From Butyrivibrio sp. AE3009 (lineage in GTDB: Bacteria; Bacillota; Clostridia; Lachnospirales; Lachnospiraceae): 64,000 bases of DNA. The DNA lies in contig NZ_ATVS01000018.1 in the NCBI RefSeq assembly GCF_000420845.1, forward strand, positions 1 through 64,000, given 5' to 3'. The notes beneath the pieces were generated by a model. That model saw only the letters and a list, made by a program, of their open reading frames with translations, had not been told where the DNA came from and did no database searches. The position numbers and the translations under genes were made by a program. Positions 6,601 through 15,184 of the stretch are shown one piece after another; positions within the stretch are counted from its first letter, which is position 1; every line of letters starts with the position of its first letter.

Positions 6601-7997
6601 TATGCATCTTTGTCGTTATACATCCGCTCGTCGGCGTAGCGCATGGCAAGCCTGAGGTTTCCCTCGGAAGGGTCATGATAGTAGCCTACGGCGAAATAGA
6701 GCCAATTGGGATCGCAGGCCTTTTGTTTAAGGTCGGCGATCTTTTTGATGAAGTCCTGCTCGGTTCCGTGGGTTGATATGATGGTAAATTCATCGCCGCC
6801 GGCGCGGTAGATCTTATCGCCGACAAATACTTCCTTCAGGACTTTGGCGGCATCCTTAAGGAGCTGGTCACCGTTTTCGTGGCCTTCGTTATCATTTATG
6901 GATTTAAGACCGTTCAAGTCGCAGAAAGCAACGCTGAAGGGCCTTGGATTTAATTTGAGCTTGGTGGAGAGTTCATCAACCATGACGTTCATACTGTTTC
7001 TGTTGTAGACACCGGTCAGCATATCCACATTGCTGAGGTATTCAAGTCTCTCCATGATCATGTGATTGGCAACCTCAGAGGACAGGAAGAAGGATACCAG
7101 TTCCACGGTCTCTTTCATCTTTGATATCTGAATGGTATCGAAGTTGGTAATGTACAGATAGCCTATTATAGCGTTTTGGTGGACAAAGGGCACAAGAACC
7201 AGACTCTTTACGTCGTTATCAAGAAGTGATTCCACCCATTCAGGGGATTTCTGCTCATAGAACTGCATGTCGTTTTCATCCTTGATGATAACGCAGTTGG
7301 TCTCGGCCACCAGTCCTTCCCAGGTCTCAACTATCTCATAGGGAATATTTGCGAATATTTCCTTGAGATTCTTGGCATTATCTCTAACGGATTCACATAT
7401 AACGTCAAATTTGTAGAGGTCGGGAGTTACTGTCATCATGCAGCAGGAAAAGGCATCCAGGTAAGTGCGGATGTCTCTTGCTACGATCTCCATCTTGGAG
7501 TAGAAGTCTTCCTCATTCCTCAGGGTGAGGCAGGTCTTGATGACGAAGCTGGCAATCTCAGGGGAAACCTGAGATAACTTGCCGGTATCCATCTCTTTGT
7601 TGAGGGTATACATGAAAAGACAGTAGGCCACATCGTCAGATTCCGGTTGCTCAGGAGGATCCAATGGGAATAATATATCTTCAGTCCAGTAGCCGTACAT
7701 CATTGTGGTGTCGACATAGGTGTGGGCACGCTGCCTGTTCCAGGCGCATCTGAAGCAGAGATGCTCAAACTTGGGCTCTCTTGGCATGTTTTCATAATAG
7801 GGCTTACCTTCTACCTGCTTGTTTTCACCTTCTGCGGAAAAAAGGTTCTGATAGCTTCTTTCCATCAGAGAATTGATGGCGTACATAATCACATCACCGC
7901 AGGTGCCATCGGGGTTTTTGTGTACTTCGAGAACCGAGGCGGGGATGTTATATAGATTAACCATGGTTTTAAAGGCTTTAAAATTCGTTTCGCTCAT
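6570..7997 (-). CDS. GGDEF domain protein, likely diguanylate cyclase
   Basis: The C-terminal third is a GGDEF domain: MLTGVYNRNSMNVMVDE opens it and YRAGGDEFTII near residue 400 is the intact catalytic signature, so c-di-GMP synthesis from two GTP is likely. No RxxD inhibitory site is visible upstream of the signature. The first 300 residues look like a GAF/PAS-type sensory region (VLVPFVHQNAIIGYLYITNFD) with a Cys pair early on (CFRCAW); there are no membrane helices, so it should be cytosolic. I chose the ATG at 7997 because CAGGAGA lies just upstream; a longer start at 8033 lacks a site. It is a single-gene unit on the minus strand. Confidence 0.88.
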   Translation of the reverse strand: MSETNFKAFKTMVNLYNIPASVLEVHKNPDGTCGDVIMYAINSLMERSYQNLFSAEGENKQVEGKPYYENMPREPKFEHLCFRCAWNRQRAHTYVDTTMMYGYWTEDILFPLDPPEQPESDDVAYCLFMYTLNKEMDTGKLSQVSPEIASFVIKTCLTLRNEEDFYSKMEIVARDIRTYLDAFSCCMMTVTPDLYKFDVICESVRDNAKNLKEIFANIPYEIVETWEGLVAETNCVIIKDENDMQFYEQKSPEWVESLLDNDVKSLVLVPFVHQNAIIGYLYITNFDTIQISKMKETVELVSFFLSSEVANHMIMERLEYLSNVDMLTGVYNRNSMNVMVDELSTKLKLNPRPFSVAFCDLNGLKSINDNEGHENGDQLLKDAAKVLKEVFVGDKIYRAGGDEFTIISTHGTEQDFIKKIADLKQKACDPNWLYFAVGYYHDPSEGNLRLAMRYADERMYNDKDAYYEAHPEKRR

Positions 7998-8132
7998 ATA
8001 AATTCTCCTGAAAATGCACACACATATATACAATATTTTAACTTTTTATGAACGCAATTACAATTTGCAGAAATCTTAAAGTACTATTAAATAATTGTTA
8101 TGAAACTACTATCAAATGCTGTGTTTATGAAG

Positions 8133-8138
8133 TATAAT
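8133..8138 (+). promoter_or_regulatory. Putative -10 box for the nfeD-slipin operon
   Basis: A perfect TATAAT lies 37 bases before the NfeD start codon at 8175. The matching -35 region (around 8110) is weak, so this is a candidate only. Confidence 0.4.
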
Positions 8139-8174
8139 ACATTTACATCAGTAATTTGGGGAAGGAGGATAGGT

Positions 8175-8624
8175 ATGGAGATGTCAATGCCCTTGGTCTG
8201 GCTTGCGGTCGCAATTGTTTTTTCCGTTATTGAACTGGCAACGATGGGACTTGTTACCATATGGTTTGCAGCGGGAGCCCTGGCGGCACTTTTGTTGTCT
8301 ATGATAGGCGCCACTGTTTTACTTCAGGTAGCAGCATTCCTGGTGGTTTCGGTGGCGGTTCTTTTGGTTGTAAGACCACTTGCTGCCAAATATGTCAACG
8401 GCAAGGCTAAAAAGACCAATATTGATGCGATTATAGGCCGTAGGCTTGTGGTTAAAAAGGAAATTGACAACCTTAAGGGGACAGGTAAAATCGACATGGA
8501 CGGAACTACCTGGATGGCAGCTTCCACGATTGACAACATTATCATTCCGGAAGGCACTACTGTAAGAGTTGTTAAAGTTAGCGGAGCTAAACTTATTGTT
8601 GAAAGGGAGGATTTAAATTTATGA
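8175..8624 (+). CDS. NfeD-like membrane protein
   Basis: This is a short NfeD (149 residues) with membrane segments in the first 75 residues (LVWLAVAIVFSVIELATMGL, IWFAAGALAALLLSMIGATV, LQVAAFLVVSVAVLLVV) and a C-terminal OB-fold domain (IGRRLVVKKEIDNLKGTGKI, then TVRVVKVSGAKLIVERE). NfeD proteins partner with SPFH proteins in membrane microdomains, and that partner follows with a four-base ATGA overlap. I chose the ATG at 8175 because AAGGAGG is seven bases upstream. The serine-protease domain of long NfeD proteins is absent. Confidence 0.9.
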   Translation: MEMSMPLVWLAVAIVFSVIELATMGLVTIWFAAGALAALLLSMIGATVLLQVAAFLVVSVAVLLVVRPLAAKYVNGKAKKTNIDAIIGRRLVVKKEIDNLKGTGKIDMDGTTWMAASTIDNIIIPEGTTVRVVKVSGAKLIVEREDLNL

Positions 8625-9538
8625 TGCTTGGTGTTTTTGCAGTACTTATTATTTTGTTGGTGGTTTTGATAGCAGCCAACATCAGGATCGTGCCTCAGGC
8701 ACATTCTTTTGTTGTTGAGCGCCTCGGCGCTTATAAGGAGACCTGGGATGTAGGTCTTCACGTTAAGGTTCCTTTTATTGACAGAGTTGCAAGACAGGTG
8801 GATCTCAAGGAGCAGTATTGTGACTTCCCGCCTCAGCCCGTTATCACACAGGATAACGTTACCATGCAGATCGATTCTATCGTATTCTTCAGAATTTCCG
8901 ATCCCATGGCTTATGCATACGGCGTAAGAAATCCCATAGGAGCCATTGAGAATCTTACAGCAACAACACTTCGTAACGTAATCGGTTCACTTACTCTGGA
9001 TGAGACTCTTACTTCCAGAGACCAGATCAATGCACAGATGCAGGATGCTCTTGATATCGCAACAGATCCTTGGGGAATCAAGATAACAAGAGTAGAGCTC
9101 AAGAACATCAATCCTCCGGAGCAGATCCGTGATGCCATGGAGAAGCAGATGAAGGCTGAGCGTGAGAAGAGAGAGAAGATCCTTTTTGCAGAAGGTGAGA
9201 AGCAGTCACAGATCACTGTTGCAGAAGGTGAGAAGCAGAGTAAGATCTTACAGGCTGAGGCTGACAAGCAGGCAACAATCCTTAGAGCCGAAGCTGAGAG
9301 AGAGAAGAAAATCAGAGAGGCAGAAGGTCAGGCTGAGGCTATCAAGAGCATTCAGCACGCTAATGCCGAAGGTATCAGAATGCTGAAGGAGGCAGGTGCC
9401 GACGAGTCAGTTCTTACACTTAAGAGCCTTGAGGCCTTTGAGAAGGCTGCTGACGGTCAGGCAACCAAGATCATCGTTCCCTCCAATCTCCAGGGAATTG
9501 CGGGACTTGCGGGTTCCATCAAGGAGATTATTAAATAA
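8621..9538 (+). CDS. SPFH domain protein (slipin/stomatin-like, QmcA type)
   Basis: The 305-residue protein has an N-terminal membrane helix (LGVFAVLIILLVVLIAANI), then the SPFH/band-7 domain (IRIVPQAHSFVVERLGAYKE, DVGLHVKVPFIDRVARQVDL, ATDPWGIKITRVELKNINPP) and an Ala/Glu-rich coiled coil from about residue 170 to 260 (KQSQITVAEGEKQSKILQAE). These proteins assemble into large membrane rings that organise proteases and lipid domains. Pairing with NfeD upstream is typical. Full length and intact. Confidence 0.93.
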   Translation: MMLGVFAVLIILLVVLIAANIRIVPQAHSFVVERLGAYKETWDVGLHVKVPFIDRVARQVDLKEQYCDFPPQPVITQDNVTMQIDSIVFFRISDPMAYAYGVRNPIGAIENLTATTLRNVIGSLTLDETLTSRDQINAQMQDALDIATDPWGIKITRVELKNINPPEQIRDAMEKQMKAEREKREKILFAEGEKQSQITVAEGEKQSKILQAEADKQATILRAEAEREKKIREAEGQAEAIKSIQHANAEGIRMLKEAGADESVLTLKSLEAFEKAADGQATKIIVPSNLQGIAGLAGSIKEIIK

Positions 9539-9580
9539 TGGCATTTTACCTTCAATTAGCCTTATGACTAACGGGTAAAT

Positions 9581-11410
9581 ATGGAAAATAAAGACAAAAA
9601 CTTAAGGTTTAAGACCAAAACACAGATGGTTATGTACTTCCTTGAGGGGAGCACTGCCATATTCTTATTTAGTATTCTTATTTCTTTTTGTGTTACGTTT
9701 CTGGAGCTTATAGGCCCCAAGATCGTACAGTATGCAATTGACTTTTGTATCTCGGAGTCTCCCACAGACAGTGGGAGCACCCCGGGATATTTAAAGACCT
9801 TCATGGATTTTCTGGGAGGAAACGAATTCTTAAGAAGCCACCTGTACCTGATAGCTGTGGTAATCGCAGTCATAGCACTGTTGCAGGCCCTGTGCAGATA
9901 CCTTTTCAGGCTCCTTAATTCCATCGCCTCCGAAAAGCTAATTCAGCGCATGAGAAACAAGCTCTTTGAGCACATAATGCACCTGCCTTTTTCCTGGCAT
10001 GGGAAGAACCACACCGGTGATATTATTCAGCGGTGTACTTCTGATGTTGAGACCATCAGGGCTTTTATTTCGGAGCAGCTTCTTTCGCTTTTCAGAATCG
10101 TCATCAGAATTATCGTGGCCATGTATTTTATGATCAATATAGATGGCTTTCTCACATTCTTTTCCGGGATATTTATTCCGATAATTGTTCTGTATTCCTG
10201 CTTTTTCCATAACAAGATCAGCTCCCAGTTCGAGCATGCAGACAGCGAAGAGGGGAGACTCTCCGCCACAGCCCAGGAGAACCTCACCGGCGTAAGAGTG
10301 GTAAGGGCCTTCGGAAGGGAGAAATACGAAAAGGACAGATTCGAGAAGCAGAATCAGGAGTACACCGAGATGTGGATCAGTCTTATGAAGACGCTGGCGG
10401 CCTTCTGGTCTTCCAACGATCTTATTTCGGGATTACAGGTCATGCTGGTCACAGTGCTTGGTGCTGTTGTCTGTGTTCAGGGCAGAATCACGGTGGGTGA
10501 GTACATTGCTTTTGTATCATATAATGCGATGCTGACCTGGCCTGTAAGAGCCCTTGGAAGGATCATTTCAGAGATGAGTAAGGCAGGTGTTTCCATCGAT
10601 CGTCTTCGCTATATCATGAACAGTGAACCCGAGAAGGACAAAGAGGGAGCGGGATTGCCTTCCCTTCGCCAGGATATTCGATTTGAGAATGTTTCTTTTG
10701 CCTATGACAATGCTACTGAGGAGGTGCTTCGAGGCGTTTCCTTTACTATCAAGGCGGGAACCACCTTCGGAATCCTGGGAAGTACCGGCTCAGGCAAGTC
10801 TACTTTGATGTATCTCATGGACAAGCTATATGAGCTTCCTGAGGGTAAGGGCACAATATATGTGGGAGATACTGAAATATCAGATATCAAGGCAAGTCAC
10901 CTTAGAAGGAACATCGGATTTGTGTTGCAGGAGCCATTTCTTTTTTCCAGATCCTTATCAGAGAATATCGGAATCACTCTTAAGGAGCCGGATATGAAGG
11001 AAATCAGGAACGCAGCCAGGATCGCAGCTCTTGATGATACCATCAGGACCTTCTTAAAGGGTTATGATACCTATGTGGGAGAAAGGGGCGTGACTTTATC
11101 CGGAGGACAGAAGCAGAGAACTGCCATTGCCCAGATGCTGGTGCAAAAGCCGCCTGTCATGGTATTTGACGACTCACTGTCAGCTGTCGACACCCAGACA
11201 GATGCAAGGATAAGGGCTGCTCTGTCAGAGAATGTGGGAGATTCCACAGTGGTTCTTATTTCTCACAGGATCACAACTCTTATGCACGCAGACAATATAA
11301 TCGTTCTGGACAAGGGGAAGGTTGCGGAATCCGGAACCCATGATGAGCTCCTTGCAAAGGGCGGTATCTACAAGAGAATCTATGATATTCAGATGCAGGG
11401 GGTAGTATGA
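9581..11410 (+). CDS. ABC exporter half-transporter, degenerate-site subunit
   Basis: A membrane domain with about six helices (residues 20-320) is fused to an ATPase domain. Walker A is GSTGSGKST near residue 400 and the signature is the canonical LSGGQ. Walker B ends in MVFDDSLSAVD, with Asp where the catalytic Glu normally stands. The next gene starts within its stop codon (four-base overlap) and encodes a second half-transporter, so the two should form a heterodimer like TM287/288 or BmrCD. No strong ribosome binding site precedes the ATG at 9581; it follows the slipin gene by 42 bases. Likely drug, lipid or peptide export; substrate unknown. Confidence 0.92.
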   Translation: MENKDKNLRFKTKTQMVMYFLEGSTAIFLFSILISFCVTFLELIGPKIVQYAIDFCISESPTDSGSTPGYLKTFMDFLGGNEFLRSHLYLIAVVIAVIALLQALCRYLFRLLNSIASEKLIQRMRNKLFEHIMHLPFSWHGKNHTGDIIQRCTSDVETIRAFISEQLLSLFRIVIRIIVAMYFMINIDGFLTFFSGIFIPIIVLYSCFFHNKISSQFEHADSEEGRLSATAQENLTGVRVVRAFGREKYEKDRFEKQNQEYTEMWISLMKTLAAFWSSNDLISGLQVMLVTVLGAVVCVQGRITVGEYIAFVSYNAMLTWPVRALGRIISEMSKAGVSIDRLRYIMNSEPEKDKEGAGLPSLRQDIRFENVSFAYDNATEEVLRGVSFTIKAGTTFGILGSTGSGKSTLMYLMDKLYELPEGKGTIYVGDTEISDIKASHLRRNIGFVLQEPFLFSRSLSENIGITLKEPDMKEIRNAARIAALDDTIRTFLKGYDTYVGERGVTLSGGQKQRTAIAQMLVQKPPVMVFDDSLSAVDTQTDARIRAALSENVGDSTVVLISHRITTLMHADNIIVLDKGKVAESGTHDELLAKGGIYKRIYDIQMQGVV

Positions 11411-13242
11411 GCGAGAATAAAAATGATAAGGCGGTTAAGCTGCCGTTTTTTGGAATACCAAGACTACATCCCTATATCAAGCAGTATTATCCCAAGATAA
11501 TCTTTATGATAATTCTGGGAATACTGAGTTCACTGGTGGATTCGATCTATCCGATCTTTAACAGATATGCCCTGGACAATTTTGTGGGAAAGCAGACCCT
11601 GAATGGGCTGACTGTATTTATTATCCTGTATGTGAGCATTCTTATACTGCAGGTTATCGACAATTTTATATGCTGCTATATGTGCGGACAGGTGGAGCTC
11701 AGCGTCGACAGAGACCTTAGAAATGCGGCCTTCAATCATCTGCAGGAGCTGTCACTGGCCTATTTTAACCAGAACAACGTGGGTTACATCCACGCCAGGG
11801 TTATGAGTGATACCGGCAAAATAGGTGTTATGGTGTCCTGGAGAATGATGGATATCATCTGGAACGGAGCCTATCTTATCTGCGTGATGGGAATGATGAT
11901 AGCCCTCAATGCAAGGCTTTCCCTGTACATCATGATACTGGTGCCCATCGCGGCGGTTCTTGTGATGTATTTCCAGGGTAAGCTCATCGTACTTAACAGG
12001 AAGATAAGGGAGATCAACTCAACCATCACGGGCAATTTCAACGAAGGAATAACAGGGGCCAAGGCCATTAAGACCCTTGTGGTTGAGGATAAGATCCAGA
12101 ATGACTTTGAAACCGATACAGAGAAAATGAGACGGACTTCGGTTCATGCAACTCATTATTCCGCACTTTTTACTTCGATCATAACCATGATGTCTTCACT
12201 GGCGCTGTCGATCGTACTGTACAAGGGAGGTACCATCACCATGGAAGGCGTGATGCAGATAGGAACTCTTTCCGTATTCCTGTCCTATGCCCTTGGAATG
12301 ATGGAGCCGGTTCAGAATGTGATAGTTACGTTGTCGGAGCTTATTGCTGTGCAGGTAAATGTGGAGAGACTGACCCGCCTTATTCAGACCAGGTCCGATG
12401 TTTACGATACTCCTGAGGTAATAGAGAAGTATGGTGATACCTTTAATCCCAGGAAAGAGAACTGGGAGCCTCTTCACGGAGATATTGAATTCAAGGATGT
12501 TTCCTTCCATTATCCTGATGGAGAGGAGTATGTTCTGGAGCACTTTAATCTGAAGGTTCCGCAGGGAACCAATGTGGCCATAGTTGGAGAGACCGGTGCA
12601 GGTAAGTCAACATTGGTTAATCTGGTATGCAGATTCTTTAAGCCAACCTCCGGTCAGGTGCTGATAGACGGACGTGATGCGGCGGAGAGGTCGCAGCTGT
12701 GGCTCCATTCCAATATAGGCTACGTTTTGCAGACACCCCACTTGTTTTCGGGAACGGTTAGGGATAATCTTAAATATGGTAAGCCCGATGCGACGGAGGA
12801 AGAGATCTGGAAGGCACTTGAGCTTGTCAGCGCCGATTCCATAGTTAAGCGCATGGACAAGGGCCTTGACAGTGATGTTGGTGAGGATGGAGATATGCTG
12901 TCAGTGGGAGAGAAACAGCTTCTTTCCTTTGCCAGAGCTATTTTGGCAGACCCAAGCATTCTTGTTCTTGACGAAGCCACAGCTTCCATCGATACCGTTA
13001 CGGAGAAGGCGATTCAGGATGCGATACTTACGGTGATCAAGGGCAGGACCTCTTTTGTGATCGCCCACAGACTCTCAACCATAGTGGACGCAGATATTAT
13101 TCTGGTGGTTCAGGATGGTAAGATAATAGAGAGAGGAACCCATAAGGAGCTTATGGATCTAAAGGGGTATTACTTCGAGCTATTTACCAAACAGTTTGAG
13201 GAATTCAGCACGGAAGGTGCTTTTGAAGGAGTATTCAGCTAA
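11407..13242 (+). CDS. ABC exporter half-transporter, consensus-Walker subunit
   Basis: The 611-residue protein has the same layout as its partner upstream. Walker A is GETGAGKST near residue 395, and Walker B is ILVLDEATASID with the catalytic Glu intact. Its signature motif is altered to LSVGEKQ. In the heterodimer the altered signature faces the partner's Asp-bearing Walker B, giving one degenerate ATP site, while the partner's LSGGQ faces this intact Walker B, giving one active site. That complementary pattern supports an obligate pair. The stop codon overlaps the start of the next gene by one base (TAATG). Confidence 0.92.
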   Translation: MSENKNDKAVKLPFFGIPRLHPYIKQYYPKIIFMIILGILSSLVDSIYPIFNRYALDNFVGKQTLNGLTVFIILYVSILILQVIDNFICCYMCGQVELSVDRDLRNAAFNHLQELSLAYFNQNNVGYIHARVMSDTGKIGVMVSWRMMDIIWNGAYLICVMGMMIALNARLSLYIMILVPIAAVLVMYFQGKLIVLNRKIREINSTITGNFNEGITGAKAIKTLVVEDKIQNDFETDTEKMRRTSVHATHYSALFTSIITMMSSLALSIVLYKGGTITMEGVMQIGTLSVFLSYALGMMEPVQNVIVTLSELIAVQVNVERLTRLIQTRSDVYDTPEVIEKYGDTFNPRKENWEPLHGDIEFKDVSFHYPDGEEYVLEHFNLKVPQGTNVAIVGETGAGKSTLVNLVCRFFKPTSGQVLIDGRDAAERSQLWLHSNIGYVLQTPHLFSGTVRDNLKYGKPDATEEEIWKALELVSADSIVKRMDKGLDSDVGEDGDMLSVGEKQLLSFARAILADPSILVLDEATASIDTVTEKAIQDAILTVIKGRTSFVIAHRLSTIVDADIILVVQDGKIIERGTHKELMDLKGYYFELFTKQFEEFSTEGAFEGVFS

Positions 13243-14129
13243 TGGATATTGCTGTTTTCAGTGACATTCACGGCAATCATACGGCGCTGCAGGCGGCCAT
13301 TGACTATGCTGTGGGCAAAGGTATAACGAATTTCGTGCTTCTGGGGGACTTTGTGACGGACTGTCCCAATCCTCAGAAGACCATGGAGCTCATCTATGTC
13401 CTTAAGCAGTATTTCAATACTTATATTATCAGAGGGAACAGGGAAGAATATCTTCTGAACTATCGTAAGACCGGCGAGGGGAAGTGGAAGAGAGGCTCCG
13501 CCAGCGGATCTTTACTGTATACTTATCAGAATCTGACGGACAAGGACTTTGATTTTTTTGAATCCCTGCCTAATTACGGTATATATCAGCCTAAGGGTCT
13601 GCCGGGCTTTGAATACTGCCACGGTTCACCCACTAATACCGGGGAGCTGTTGTTCCGGGAAAAGAGAAATACCAAGAAGGTTCTGTCTCATTTAAAGACC
13701 GGAGTGCTGCTCCACGGCCACAATCATATTCAGGAGACATATATCTACAGGGGCAAAAAGGGTGTCAATCCCGGCTCTATCGGTATTCCGTGGTATCACA
13801 GCGGTAAGACACAGTTCTGTATACTTCACGGAGATGCCAAATCCTGGGAAGAAGAATATGTTCAGCTTGAGTATGACAGGAAGGAAATCCTCAGGGAGTT
13901 CAAGAATTCTGAGCTGTGTACCATGGCACCGGCCTGGGCAGCAGTTACCATGCATACCATCAGAACGGGAGTTGACCTCAATCAGACAGTGCTGCTACGA
14001 GCCATGAGACTCTGCGAGCAGGAGAGAGGAACAGTGAAGTGGCCTGATATTCCTGAGAAATACTGGGCTATAGCCCTTAAGGAGAACTATATAGATCTCT
14101 ACGGCAAGGATATTCCAAGAAAAGAATAA
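13242..14129 (+). CDS. Calcineurin-like metallophosphoesterase
   Basis: The metal-binding motifs are in order: FSDIHGN (residue 6), LLGDFVTD (about 34), IIRGNREE (about 65), YCHGSPT (about 125) and LLHGHNHIQ (about 160). These are the residues of the bacterial YfcE/PrpE-like phosphoesterase class. A C-terminal extension of about 110 residues beyond the core is of unknown role. The gene shares one base with the stop of the ABC exporter subunit, so it is co-translated with it. The substrate could be a phosphorylated cell-wall or nucleotide compound; the sequence does not decide. Confidence 0.85.
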   Translation: MDIAVFSDIHGNHTALQAAIDYAVGKGITNFVLLGDFVTDCPNPQKTMELIYVLKQYFNTYIIRGNREEYLLNYRKTGEGKWKRGSASGSLLYTYQNLTDKDFDFFESLPNYGIYQPKGLPGFEYCHGSPTNTGELLFREKRNTKKVLSHLKTGVLLHGHNHIQETYIYRGKKGVNPGSIGIPWYHSGKTQFCILHGDAKSWEEEYVQLEYDRKEILREFKNSELCTMAPAWAAVTMHTIRTGVDLNQTVLLRAMRLCEQERGTVKWPDIPEKYWAIALKENYIDLYGKDIPRKE

Positions 14130-14183
14130 TGGCCCCCGGGGACGGAGTCAATGGTTCATTTTCATTGCTATGAACATATTTAA

Positions 14184-14216
14184 AGGCCCAAGCCTTATGA
14201 CTTGAGCCTTTTTTTA
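14184..14216 (+). terminator. Terminator of the ABC exporter-phosphoesterase operon
   Basis: AGGCCCAAG (14184-14192) pairs with CTTGAGCCT (14201-14209), one mismatch, followed by seven Ts. It ends the plus-strand operon that runs from about 9581 and may start at nfeD. Confidence 0.75.
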
Positions 14217-14221
14217 TTTGC

Positions 14222-14365
14222 TTAACTATCTTCATTGAGAAGCTTATATTTCGCATAGAACTCCGGAATGGATGCCTTTATAAGATTATGATCTGTAATA
14301 CAGTAGTGGATGGTCTCCTTAAGAGCTGGCGAGATCCTTATGAGTTTGAAAGTGGTGACAGACAT
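14222..14365 (-). CDS. Small unrecognised open frame, possibly a gene fragment
   Basis: On the minus strand an ATG at 14365 opens a 47-residue frame starting MSVTTFKLIRISPALKET and ending YAKYKLLNEDS. It has protein-like composition and no poly-base bias, but I do not recognise it. It begins directly behind the terminator of the gene at 14430-14900 and has no convincing promoter or ribosome site. It may be the surviving 3' end of a lost gene. Treat it as tentative. Confidence 0.25.
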   Translation of the reverse strand: MSVTTFKLIRISPALKETIHYCITDHNLIKASIPEFYAKYKLLNEDS

Positions 14366-14375
14366 CACCCGACAT

Positions 14376-14407
14376 AAAAAAACGGCACAGGAATTGCTCC
14401 TGTGCCG
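14376..14407 (-). terminator. Terminator of the Ser/Thr-rich small protein gene
   Basis: A perfect ten-pair stem (14398-14407 with 14383-14392) closes on a five-base loop. On the minus strand seven Us follow (14382-14376). Confidence 0.88.
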
Positions 14408-14429
14408 GTGCTGCTTCTGTTTAATCCTG

Positions 14430-14900
14430 TTAAATTGTTGTGTCATAGGATACCGAAGTATCTGCTGCGGTGGTCTTGTTGGCATCCTTGTCGTATTGCT
14501 TTAGCTGATCGTCCAGCCAGGAGGATTTGTATTTTGCATAGGCATCTGTGGTAGTGGTGGCTGTTGACGAAGTTGTACTTGAGGAATCCGAGGATTCTTT
14601 TGACGAGGACTTGGGAGTAGATCCGCTGTTTTTTATGTCATTAAAATAGCTGTCAAGAAAGCTTGATTTATTTGCACTTCCTGACTTGGAGGATGTCACC
14701 TCAGAGGCTGCTCCCGTAGTGGTGGAGCCTGTCTCGCGATATGCGTTCAGGGCAGCCTTGTTTCCTACTTTATTTACGTATGATTTCATGAGGCTTCCGT
14801 AGGCACCGCTTTTTATACTGGAATAATCCGACAAAAGACCTGACATGCTGGATACATAATCATAAGAGCCGGATAAGCTACTAAAGAAATTTGTACTCAT
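14430..14900 (-). CDS. Ser/Thr-rich small protein of unknown function
   Basis: This is a 156-residue protein with no signal peptide or membrane helix. The N-terminal 60 residues look ordered (LSDYSSIKSGAYGSLMKSYV), and the middle is a low-complexity Ser/Thr/Lys stretch. The C-terminal part has a DAYAKYKSSWLDDQLKQYDK helix. The 'SIKSGAYGSLMKSY' phrase recurs, as I recall it, in uncharacterised Lachnospiraceae proteins; no function is known to me. It is a stand-alone unit with its own promoter (14984-15012), two leader hairpins, an unusually complete ribosome binding site (AAGGAGGTGAT) and a strong terminator, all of which suggest high, regulated output. Confidence 0.7.
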   Translation of the reverse strand: MSTNFFSSLSGSYDYVSSMSGLLSDYSSIKSGAYGSLMKSYVNKVGNKAALNAYRETGSTTTGAASEVTSSKSGSANKSSFLDSYFNDIKNSGSTPKSSSKESSDSSSTTSSTATTTTDAYAKYKSSWLDDQLKQYDKDANKTTAADTSVSYDTTI

Positions 14901-14925
14901 ATATCTATCACCTCCTTGAAGAGCT

Positions 14926-14960
14926 GCCCGCTGCGGGCTTCACAACATCCCTGTTGTGAA
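14926..14960 (-). promoter_or_regulatory. Twin leader hairpins upstream of the Ser/Thr-rich gene
   Basis: On the minus strand the leader carries an eight-pair stem (14953-14960 with 14939-14946, six-base loop) followed at once by a GC-rich five-pair stem (14934-14938 with 14926-14930, three-base loop). They end about ten bases before the ribosome binding site. There is no U tract, so they look like mRNA-stability or translation elements rather than a terminator. Confidence 0.5.
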
Positions 14961-14983
14961 TTAATACATACTTTCTTAGCCTC

Positions 14984-15012
14984 ATTATGAGAGGCGGTTC
15001 TGAAATATGCAA
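14984..15012 (-). promoter_or_regulatory. Promoter of the Ser/Thr-rich gene
   Basis: On the minus strand TTGCAT (15012-15007) and CATAAT (14989-14984) are 17 bases apart. The transcript would start near 14977, leaving a leader of about 78 bases. It is divergent from the groES promoter. Confidence 0.6.
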
Positions 15013-15067
15013 TTTACTGGGGATTAAATTATATTAAATTCTTTATAAATTAGTGGGGGTGTAGAGG

Positions 15068-15096
15068 TTGCATTTATTTCACTATGGTAGTAATAT
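15068..15096 (+). promoter_or_regulatory. groESL promoter
   Basis: TTGCAT (15068-15073) and TAATAT (15091-15096) are 17 bases apart. The predicted start, near 15103, lies just before the CIRCE operator, the classic arrangement for HrcA control. Confidence 0.78.
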
Positions 15097-15109
15097 ATGT
15101 TCTTAGAGG

Positions 15110-15136
15110 TTAGCACTCGATGAGATTGAGTGCTAA
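15110..15136 (+). promoter_or_regulatory. CIRCE operator (HrcA binding site)
   Basis: TTAGCACTC, nine bases, then GAGTGCTAA: a perfect match to the CIRCE consensus. HrcA bound here represses groESL until unfolded protein titrates GroEL away from HrcA. hrcA itself is not in this window. Confidence 0.97.
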
Positions 15137-15184
15137 CAAGACTAAAAAGTAAACAAAAAGTATCACATAAAGGAGGCATTAACA

